From Xanthomonas sp. 10-10 (GTDB lineage Bacteria; Pseudomonadota; Gammaproteobacteria; Xanthomonadales; Xanthomonadaceae): DNA of 64,000 bases. Where the stretch lies: positions 2,418,001-2,482,000 of the forward strand of contig NZ_CP144460.1 of assembly GCF_040182365.1 (NCBI RefSeq), written 5' to 3'. Under the pieces are notes generated by a model. It saw nothing but the letters and a program-made list of their open reading frames with translations. It was not told the DNA's origin and did not search any database. Each line of letters opens with the position of its first letter. Within the stretch, counting starts at the first letter, position 1. A program made the translations under genes and the position numbers. Shown piece by piece: positions 36,200 through 43,586 of this stretch.

Positions 36200-37326
36200 G
36201 CGCTGGCTCCCTTGCCGAACTCATCCACGTCCAGCGACGGCAATTCCGGCATCGGGCCGCCGTTCCAGCCACGCAACTGGTAGACGTAGGAGAGCACCTG
36301 GGCCACGACCGAATAGAGTCTCACGGGAATTTCCTTGCCGATTTGCGCTTCCCTATACAAGGCGCGTGCCAAAGGCGGTGCGGTGACGATCGCCACCCGG
36401 TGTTGTTCGCAGGCTTCGCGGATGCGGAAGGCCATTTCGTCCACGCCCTTGGCCACCACGATCGGGGCGCGCATCTTGCCGCCTTCGTACTTGAGCGCCA
36501 CCGCGTAGTGGGTCGGATTCATCAGCACCACGTCGGCCTTGGGCACCGCCTCCATCATCTGGCGCTGCGACATCTGCATCTGCATCTGGCGGATACGGCC
36601 CTTCACCTCCGGGCTGCCCTCGCTCTCCTTCATTTCGCGCTTGATCTCTTCGCGCGTCATCTTGAGCTTCCGCATCCAGTTCCACTTCTGGTACGGCGCG
36701 TCGATGGCGGCCAGCAGCACCAAGGCGCCTGCGGTGTAGAACAGCAGGCTCTTGGTGAAATGCAGGCCGTTGCCGACCGCCTGTTCCAGCGGCTGGTTCA
36801 CCAGCGAGCGCAGGCCGTGCAGGTTCTTGGAGATGCACAGCCAGGCCGCCAGGCCGACGAACAGCAGGCGCAGGATCGACTTGACCAGCTCGGCCAGGCT
36901 GTTGCTGCCCCACATGCGCTTGATCCCGTTCATCGGGTTGAGCTTGGTGAGGTCGGGCATGATGGCCTTGCTGGAAAAATGCAGGCCGCTCATCAGCAGC
37001 GGGCCGGCCAGTCCGGCCAGCAGGCAGACGCCGATCAACGGCAGCATCACCCACAGCAGCTGCATCAGCAGGTCGCCGAAGTGGCCGAACAGCGCCATCG
37101 GGTTCTCGCGCATCCTGGGGTCGGGGCTGAGCGCGGTCTTCATCCACACCGCCGCGCCATCGCCGATGCCGCCGGCCAGGGCCATCAGCCCGAACACGCC
37201 GGCGCCGAACACCGCCGCGGTGGACAACTCCCGCGATTGCGGGATGTTGCCCTGCTCACGTGCCTCGCGCAGGCGTTTTTCGGTGGGAAGCTCTGTGCGT
37301 TCGCCGCCGTCTTCGGACTCGGACAT
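36196..37326 (-). CDS. flhB: Flagellar export switch protein FlhB
   Basis: 376-residue substrate-specificity switch of the export gate. Four membrane segments in the first 210 residues and a cytoplasmic domain with the self-cleavage site N-PTH in VLMNPTHYAVALKYE. Cleavage there switches export from rod/hook to filament proteins, in concert with FliK. ATG 37326 follows a sigma-54 type promoter with a leader of about 21 bases. Confidence 0.98.
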   Translation of the reverse strand: MSESEDGGERTELPTEKRLREAREQGNIPQSRELSTAAVFGAGVFGLMALAGGIGDGAAVWMKTALSPDPRMRENPMALFGHFGDLLMQLLWVMLPLIGVCLLAGLAGPLLMSGLHFSSKAIMPDLTKLNPMNGIKRMWGSNSLAELVKSILRLLFVGLAAWLCISKNLHGLRSLVNQPLEQAVGNGLHFTKSLLFYTAGALVLLAAIDAPYQKWNWMRKLKMTREEIKREMKESEGSPEVKGRIRQMQMQMSQRQMMEAVPKADVVLMNPTHYAVALKYEGGKMRAPIVVAKGVDEMAFRIREACEQHRVAIVTAPPLARALYREAQIGKEIPVRLYSVVAQVLSYVYQLRGWNGGPMPELPSLDVDEFGKGASA

Positions 37327-37358
37327 GGAGGTGCCGGTGGGGGATCAGCCTGGGCTGA

Positions 37359-37374
37359 TGCAAGTTGTGTTCCT
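37359..37374 (-). promoter_or_regulatory. Sigma-54 promoter of flhB-flhA
   Basis: On the minus strand AGGAAC-ACAAC-TTGCA, with GG at -24 and GC at -12 correctly spaced. Predicted start about 37348, 21 bases before the flhB ATG. Confidence 0.7.
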
Positions 37375-37378
37375 TAAA

Positions 37379-37667
37379 AAAACGGGATTGGGGAATCGGG
37401 ATTGGGGATTTGCAAGAGCGGGTGGCGGGGCGCGGGGCGAGTTGGGGAGGGTGGTGGGGGCAGGGCGGGTCGGTCGCCGATGTCTGAGGAGCGGCAACGT
37501 CTCGTCAGAAGGTCGTGGCACGTCAAAAACGGGATTGGGGAATCGGGATTGGGGATTCGCAAGAGCGGGTGGCGGGGCGCGGGGCGAGTTGGGGCGGGTG
37601 GGAGCAGGGCGGGTGGTCGCCGATGTCTGAGGAGCGGCAACGTCTCGGCAAACGGTCGTGGCACGTC
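37379..37667. repeat. Tandem duplication of about 145 bases upstream of flhB
   Basis: Copy 1 is 37379-37524 and copy 2 is 37525-37667. Both start AAACGGGATTGGGGAATCGG, contain GCAAGAGCGGGTGGCGGGG and end GGTCGTGGCACGTC, with only a few differences. It lies immediately upstream of the flhB promoter, where an enhancer-binding activator would sit. Confidence 0.85.
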
Positions 37668-37932
37668 TTATGTCGTAGGGCCGGTGGGCGCGGATGGCCG
37701 AGATCGTGTCAGCCGAACCCCGAACCCCGAACCCGCGTGGGCGCGCCGTTTGCTGGCCAGCGCGTCTTGGCGATCACGCGCGTGGGGGGTGCAGCACGCT
37801 GGGGTCGGGACCCGTAACGACTGGCCTGTATCGGGCTGGATGGGCGGCGGCTCGGGTCGCCGGCATCGGGTTGCACCTATGGCAACTCGCAGGGTGCACA
37901 TGCCGCGCTTTCGGCCAGCCGCCGGGCTTCGC

Positions 37933-40020
37933 TCAGCTGGCCTGGCGACGCAGGCCGTCGCGCTGGGCGACGACCACGGCGATGAACCGGTCGGCCTCCA
38001 TCGGCCGCCCCAGCAGGTAGCCCTGCAACTGGTCGCAGCCCAGCCGTTCCAGGGTGTTGCGCTGGGCAGCGGTCTCCACGCCCTCGGCCACCACCTGCAG
38101 GCGCATGGTGTGGGCCAGCGCCACGACCGCCGCGACGATGGCGATATCTTCGGCGCCGCTGTCCATGGCCTGCACGAAGCTGCGATCGATCTTGAGCTCG
38201 TGCGCGGGCAGTTTGCGCAGATAGAGCAGGTTGGAATAACCGGTGCCGAAATCGTCGATGGCGATGCGCACACCCAGCGCATTGAGCTGGCCGAGCGTGC
38301 GCAGGCAGGCGTCGGCATCGCGCATGGCCATGGTTTCGGTGATTTCCAGCGTGAGCTGGCCGGGCGCGATGGCGTAGTGGCTCAGCGTGGTGGCCACTTC
38401 GTCGAGCAGGCTGGGCGAGGCCAGCTGGGTGGCCGACAGGTTCACCGCCACCCGCCAGTCGCCGTGGCCGGCATCGCGCCACGCGCGCATCTGCCGGCAC
38501 GCCTGCTGCAGCACCCAGCTGCCGAGCGGGCCGATCATGCCGCTGCGTTCGGCCAGCGGAATGAAGCTGTCCGGCGGCACCAGGCCGCGCTGCGGATGCT
38601 GCCAGCGGATCAGCGCCTCGGCGCCGATCGGGCGGCCGTCGTCGGCGCAGTACTTGGGCTGGTAGTGCAGCACGAACTGGCCCGATTCCAGCGCGCGCGG
38701 TATGTCTTGCAGCAGCTGCAGGCGCTCGCGGGTGGTGTCAGTCATGGCGCGCTCGAAGAAGCGGTAGCGGTTGCGCCCGGCCTGCTTGGCGTGGCCCATC
38801 GCCGCGTCGGCGTGGGTCATCAGCTGGTGCTCGCTGCCGGCGTCTTCGGGATACAGCGCAATGCCGATGCTGCTGCTCAGGCGCAGCTCCTGGTCGCCGA
38901 CCAGAAACGGCACCGCCAGCGCCTGCAGCAGATGCCCGGCAATGGCCGCGGCGTCTTCCGGGTCGGCGATATCGGCCACCAGCACGAATTCGTCCGCGCC
39001 CAGCCGCGCCAGGCTGCCATGCGCGCGCCGGTGCGCGCTCAGGCGCTCGGCCACCACCACCAGCAATTGATCGCCGACCCGGTGGCCATAGCCGTCGTTG
39101 ATCACCTTGAAGCCGTCCAGGTCGATCAGCATCACCGCAAAACGTTGCCCATCGCGTTGCGCGCGCTCGATGTTCTGCAAGACGTGCTCGTGCAGCAGCA
39201 CCCGGTTGGGCAGGCGGGTGAGCGGGTCGTGCAGGGCGGCCAGCGCCAGATCGGCATTGGCTTGCGCCAGCGATTGCGCCAGCACGTCGGTGCGCTGCTG
39301 ATAGCGGCGCGACAGCACCGAGATCACCAGCGCCAGGATCAGCAGGCCCAGCGTGACCGCCACCACCACCGCGGCCAGCCACGACAACGGCAGGTGCGCC
39401 CCGGCGGCCGCGCCGCAGATGCTGCCCGCTGCGAATTGCGCGGCGGCCATGCCGGTGTAATGCATGCCGACGATCGCTACGCCCATGATCAAGGCGGCGA
39501 TCAGGCGCAGGCTGTAGCGGCGGCCATCGTGACGCAGCCGGAATGCGATCCACAGCGCGGCGGCGGACGCACCGATGGCGATCGCCACCGACAGGACGAA
39601 CAGCATCGGGTCATAGGTGATGGCAGGCGACATGCGCAGCGCGCCCATGCCGATGTAGTGCATCAGCGCGATGCCCAGCCCCATCAGCACCGCGCCCAGG
39701 CCCAGCCGCGGCCAGGGCAGTCGCGGTTGCGAGGTCAGCCACAGCGCCAGCGCCGAGGCCAGGATGGCCGCCAGCATCGAGTAGGCGGTCAGCGCCACGT
39801 CGTAGCCCAGCGGAATGGGGAGCTGGAACGCCAGCATGCCGACAAAGTGCATCGACCAGATGCCGATCCCCATCGCGATGGCGCCGCCCACCAGCCATGC
39901 GGCGGCGATGCCGCCACGGCTGACGGTCATGCGGGCGGCCAGATGCAGCGCGGTGTAGGAGGCCAGCACGGCCACCACCAGCGACAACAGCACCATGCCA
40001 AGGTTATAGGTTGCGACCAC
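37933..40020 (-). CDS. Membrane cyclic-di-GMP enzyme with MHYT sensor, GGDEF and EAL domains
   Basis: 695 residues. Seven membrane segments in the first 240 residues contain three MHYT-type motifs (SMHFVGM, LMHYIGM, GMHYTGM), a putative gas or metal sensor. The GGDEF domain (about 270-425) has GADEF instead of GG(D/E)EF, so cyclase activity is doubtful. The EAL domain (about 440-690) keeps the signature AEALIRW and DDFGTGYSNL, ELKIDRSF and VAEGVE motifs needed for phosphodiesterase activity. It most likely hydrolyses cyclic di-GMP. The start is GTG 40020, the only in-frame start near the natural N-terminus. It lies between flhB and two GGDEF genes, which suggests a role in motility switching. 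Confidence 0.93.
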   Translation of the reverse strand: MVATYNLGMVLLSLVVAVLASYTALHLAARMTVSRGGIAAAWLVGGAIAMGIGIWSMHFVGMLAFQLPIPLGYDVALTAYSMLAAILASALALWLTSQPRLPWPRLGLGAVLMGLGIALMHYIGMGALRMSPAITYDPMLFVLSVAIAIGASAAALWIAFRLRHDGRRYSLRLIAALIMGVAIVGMHYTGMAAAQFAAGSICGAAAGAHLPLSWLAAVVVAVTLGLLILALVISVLSRRYQQRTDVLAQSLAQANADLALAALHDPLTRLPNRVLLHEHVLQNIERAQRDGQRFAVMLIDLDGFKVINDGYGHRVGDQLLVVVAERLSAHRRAHGSLARLGADEFVLVADIADPEDAAAIAGHLLQALAVPFLVGDQELRLSSSIGIALYPEDAGSEHQLMTHADAAMGHAKQAGRNRYRFFERAMTDTTRERLQLLQDIPRALESGQFVLHYQPKYCADDGRPIGAEALIRWQHPQRGLVPPDSFIPLAERSGMIGPLGSWVLQQACRQMRAWRDAGHGDWRVAVNLSATQLASPSLLDEVATTLSHYAIAPGQLTLEITETMAMRDADACLRTLGQLNALGVRIAIDDFGTGYSNLLYLRKLPAHELKIDRSFVQAMDSGAEDIAIVAAVVALAHTMRLQVVAEGVETAAQRNTLERLGCDQLQGYLLGRPMEADRFIAVVVAQRDGLRRQAS

Positions 40021-40117
40021 CCATCCAGTTCCGACGTCGACAGACGCGCTTGCTCAAGGAGCTAGCGACCCGGCGTGCGCGTTCTTGAGCCCGCAAGCGC
40101 GCAACGCTGTGGATCGA

Positions 40118-43039
40118 TCAGGCCACCGAACTTTCGGGTTCTTCCGGTTCGATGCGGTTGCGGCCGTTGCCCTTGGCCCGATACAAGGCCTCGTCCGCAC
40201 GCGCCAGCAACGAGGCAGCGGTGTCGCCGATGCGAAACCACGCCACGCCGACCGAGCAGGTCACCTGCAGCGCTCGCGCGGCACCGACCTCGTAGGGCGG
40301 CAGGCTGATCGCTGCGTGGATGGCGCGCAGGCGGTGCTGGCTCTGGCGGTTCATGCCAGGCAAGAGCAACAGCAGTTCTTCGCCACCGTAGCGGCCCACC
40401 TTGTCCGAATCGCGCAGGCACGCGGTGAGCCGGGCGCCGACCTTGGCCAGTACCGCGTCGCCGACCAGATGGCCGTGCTCGTCGTTGACCTGCTTGAAAT
40501 GATCCAGGTCGATCAGCACCACCGCCAACGGGTGCTCGGCATGCGCGCAGGCCTGCAGCTCTTCGGTCATGGCATCGAGAATGCCGGAGCGGTTGAGCAG
40601 GCCGGTGAGCGCATCGTGGCTGGCCTTCAGTGCCAGCGCCGCGCGGGCGCTCTCCAGGTCGCGTTTTTCGTGTTCCAGCTGATAGGTGCGTTCGGCCACC
40701 AGCTCGGCCAGCATGCGTTCGCGCGCGACCAGATGGCGGTGCCGCCAGGTCCACAGACCGATCAGCAAGCCGCCGCCGATCAAGATGTACAACGCGATCG
40801 CCGGCGGGCTGCGCCACCACAGGGGCGCCACTGCAAAGGCCAGATCCACCACCGGCGAGGTGGTGCGCCGATAGCGGTCCACCAGTTGCACCTGCAGGCG
40901 GAAATGCCCGGACGGCAACGGCGGCTGGTCGATCGACAGGTCGTCGCTCTCGATCCATTCGTTGTGCAGGCCGAGCACGCGATAACGCACGGTCAGCCGG
41001 CTCGGGTCGTCGTAGACCTCCATCGTCGACAGCTCGATATGCAGTGGCGTGTCGCTCCAGCCCAGCAGCTGCCCGGCGCGGATCGGCGCGCCGCCGCGGC
41101 TGACGCTGTCGATGCGCACGCTGGGCTGGCGCTCGTCGAACAGGCGCGCCGGGTCCTTCAGGTGGCTGACGCCGCGCGCGGTGCCGATCCACACCGAGCC
41201 GTCCGGATCTTCGGCGAATGCGGCCTCGGACACGTCGTCCCAGAGCAGGCCCTGCGACTGCGACAGATGCGCCCAGCGCTCGCCGTTATAGACCTCCACG
41301 CCGCGTGCGTGGCCCACCCAGACCCGCCCGAGGCTGTCGCCGCGCATCAGGTACACGCCGACATCGCGCAGCGCTTCGTCGCTGATCGCCTGCAGGTCCA
41401 GGCCATCGGCGAGCAACATGCCGTGCCACAGGCCGGGGCGATAGAACGCCAGCCACACTTCGCCGCTGTCGCTGATGTGGAACTTGCTGATCCACGGGTC
41501 GGCGTCGCCGCCGTTGACCTTCACCTGCACCTTGGACCAATGCGAGTCCTGCAGCCGGAATAGCCCGTTGGCACTGGACACCCACAGCGTGCCGTCGGCG
41601 GTCTGCTGGACATCGGTGTAGGCGATCGTCGGCATGCCGGCGGCCGGCTGCAGGCTGCCGCCGTCCAGCGGGCGCTCGATCACGAACAAGCCGCCCACCG
41701 TGAGAATCCACAGGCGGCCCTGACGGTCGATGTGCAGGCGCCGACCGGTGCGCGGAAGTTTGGCGATCTCGGCGCTGCGGCCGTCCGGCCAGTTGCGGCG
41801 CAGCAGGCCGGCAGAGTTCAGCGTCCACAGGCTGCCGTCGGTGCTGCGCGCCATGCCGACGATCTGGATGCCCGATTGCGGCAAGGCCGGTACGAACCGC
41901 CCGCCCGCTTGGGCCTGTCGTCCCACGCCGTGCTCGTTGCCGACCAACAATGCGTTCTGTGCATCGCGTGCGATGGACCAGGTGGGCGCGGCCGGCATGC
42001 CTTGCGAGGCATCCCAGTTTTCGATCCATTCGTAGCCGGCCCAGCGCACCAGACCTTCGCCGTCCACGGTCATCCAGACATCGCCATCGCGGTCCACCAC
42101 GATCGCATCGCTGCTGCCGGGCGGCAGTCCGTTGTCGGTGCCAAAGCTGCGCCAGGCACCGTTTTCCCAGCGTGCCAGGCCGTCGTTGCGGCGGACCAGC
42201 ACGCGTCCTTCGCGGTCCATCACCAGTGGCGCCGGTTGCCCGACCGTGCTGCTGTCCAGCAGCGGCAACGTCCGCACACCGAATGTGCCCGCATGTGGCG
42301 CGCGGTAGAGCAGGGTGCCGGCACCGCGCACCCACAGACCACCGTCGTTGTCGCGCAACACGCTGTACCAGCGATCGACCGGCACGCCCTCGTCGGGCCC
42401 GTAAACCGTTACCTTGCGCTGTGCATCGATGGCGCACAGCTTGCGTCCGCAGCCGACCCACAGCGTGTCGCCTTCCACCGACAGGCTCAACACCTTCGAC
42501 AGCTCGGGCACCCGTACCCGCGTGGCGGTGTCCAGCAGCGATTCGCTATGCCAACGGCCATTGCTGCGCGCGCGCAGTATTTCCAGTTCGCCGCCATTGG
42601 CGATCACCGTGCCCCAGGAAAGGCTGGCAAGCAGCAGGCCTTCCTGCAGGTGCTGGGCTTCATAGCGCGCGAGCTTACGAAAGCCATGCTCGTCGCCGAT
42701 GAACAGCGCCTGGAAGCCGGCAACCCACAGGCGCCCATCGGGCTGTTCGCTGATTGCCGTAATCGGTTCGTTGCGCAGGCCGTCCAGCATCACCTGTTGA
42801 AAGATGCGGCCGTTGTAGCGATACAGACCGCTCTCGGTGCAGACCCACATCAGGGTGCTGCGGGTCTGCAACAGGCAGGTGCCGGCAAGGCCGAGCAGAC
42901 CCTGGTCATGGGCATAGCGGCGGATGCTGGCGCTCTGCGCGCTGGCCAGCCCGGCAAACGACAGCAACGCCAACAGCAGCATCGCAGCAAGCGATGCCGC
43001 TCGGCCTGGCGACCTCCATTGGCGGTGCAAAAACCCCAC
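40118..43039 (-). CDS. Two-component-regulator-propeller diguanylate cyclase, paralogue 1
   Basis: 973 residues. After a signal peptide (LAAMLLLALLSFAGLASA) the periplasmic part is a beta-propeller of repeated Trp/Gly-rich units (for example GRLWVAGFQALF, GDVWMTVDGEGLVRW, GSVWIGTARGVSHL) followed by a Y_Y_Y domain (about 670-730), one membrane segment (about 745-765), a coiled coil and a GGDEF domain with intact GGEEL (GRYGGEELLLLLPG). It should make cyclic di-GMP in response to an exported or periplasmic signal. The start is GTG 43039; ATG 42982 at the signal peptide is an alternative. It is a tandem paralogue of the gene at 43587-46544. Confidence 0.93.
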   Translation of the reverse strand: MGFLHRQWRSPGRAASLAAMLLLALLSFAGLASAQSASIRRYAHDQGLLGLAGTCLLQTRSTLMWVCTESGLYRYNGRIFQQVMLDGLRNEPITAISEQPDGRLWVAGFQALFIGDEHGFRKLARYEAQHLQEGLLLASLSWGTVIANGGELEILRARSNGRWHSESLLDTATRVRVPELSKVLSLSVEGDTLWVGCGRKLCAIDAQRKVTVYGPDEGVPVDRWYSVLRDNDGGLWVRGAGTLLYRAPHAGTFGVRTLPLLDSSTVGQPAPLVMDREGRVLVRRNDGLARWENGAWRSFGTDNGLPPGSSDAIVVDRDGDVWMTVDGEGLVRWAGYEWIENWDASQGMPAAPTWSIARDAQNALLVGNEHGVGRQAQAGGRFVPALPQSGIQIVGMARSTDGSLWTLNSAGLLRRNWPDGRSAEIAKLPRTGRRLHIDRQGRLWILTVGGLFVIERPLDGGSLQPAAGMPTIAYTDVQQTADGTLWVSSANGLFRLQDSHWSKVQVKVNGGDADPWISKFHISDSGEVWLAFYRPGLWHGMLLADGLDLQAISDEALRDVGVYLMRGDSLGRVWVGHARGVEVYNGERWAHLSQSQGLLWDDVSEAAFAEDPDGSVWIGTARGVSHLKDPARLFDERQPSVRIDSVSRGGAPIRAGQLLGWSDTPLHIELSTMEVYDDPSRLTVRYRVLGLHNEWIESDDLSIDQPPLPSGHFRLQVQLVDRYRRTTSPVVDLAFAVAPLWWRSPPAIALYILIGGGLLIGLWTWRHRHLVARERMLAELVAERTYQLEHEKRDLESARAALALKASHDALTGLLNRSGILDAMTEELQACAHAEHPLAVVLIDLDHFKQVNDEHGHLVGDAVLAKVGARLTACLRDSDKVGRYGGEELLLLLPGMNRQSQHRLRAIHAAISLPPYEVGAARALQVTCSVGVAWFRIGDTAASLLARADEALYRAKGNGRNRIEPEEPESSVA

Positions 43040-43586
43040 GGGCGTTGCAATCTCCCACGCATCGGTGCGTGCGGTCCGCGCCCCTCGCGCGGGTGACTCA
43101 CGCTTGCCATTGGCAGCCCCCCATAGCGGCCGCGATATATCGACTAGCGGCTGTTCACGCGATTTACTTTAGGACAACGCCGTTGCCAGTGCACAGCGGC
43201 CAGGCAGGCGCGAGCGCTGTACGACGCCAATGTGTGCATCCCATCAAGGCGACTGTGCGCCATCGATGCAAATGTGTGCATCTCATCGATGCGCCTGCGC
43301 GTTGTCGATGCATTGGATGATCGCGCCAGATGTGCGTGGCAGGTGCAGGACGCGGCAATCGAGGCCGGCAGTGATCGAGCGAACACGACCGACACGCAGG
43401 CACGCGTTGGATCGAACGAAACTGCGCTCAAGCTTCATGTTCGATCCACTCGGCATCTCACCCGACCGCGCGCCCGTGGCCGTCGCATGCCCTGACAACG
43501 TTCAGCGCTGCATGGATGCGGGCGCTGCCGCAGCCCGGCGTGATGCCTCCAATCGCGATGACGCGACCGCAGCGGCCTCGCAGCGA
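43040..43586. other. 547-bp gap between paralogous GGDEF genes
   Basis: It contains two 42-base tandem repeats (43229-43312) and the 3' flank of the upstream GGDEF gene. No gene seen. Confidence 0.65.
43229..43312. repeat. Two tandem 42-base repeats
   Basis: Units 43229-43270 and 43271-43312 both start AATGTGTGCATC and end GTCGATGCA or ATCGATGCA, with internal divergence. Each contains overlapping CATCGATG-like palindromes, which could be protein-binding sites about 190 bases upstream of the paralogue 1 start. Confidence 0.7.

Larger units (their letters stand above)
37327..37932. other. 606-bp gap upstream of flhB
   Basis: It contains the flhB sigma-54 promoter, a tandem duplication of about 145 bases (37379-37667) and an unremarkable 265-base stretch downstream of the MHYT gene. 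No gene seen. Confidence 0.7.
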
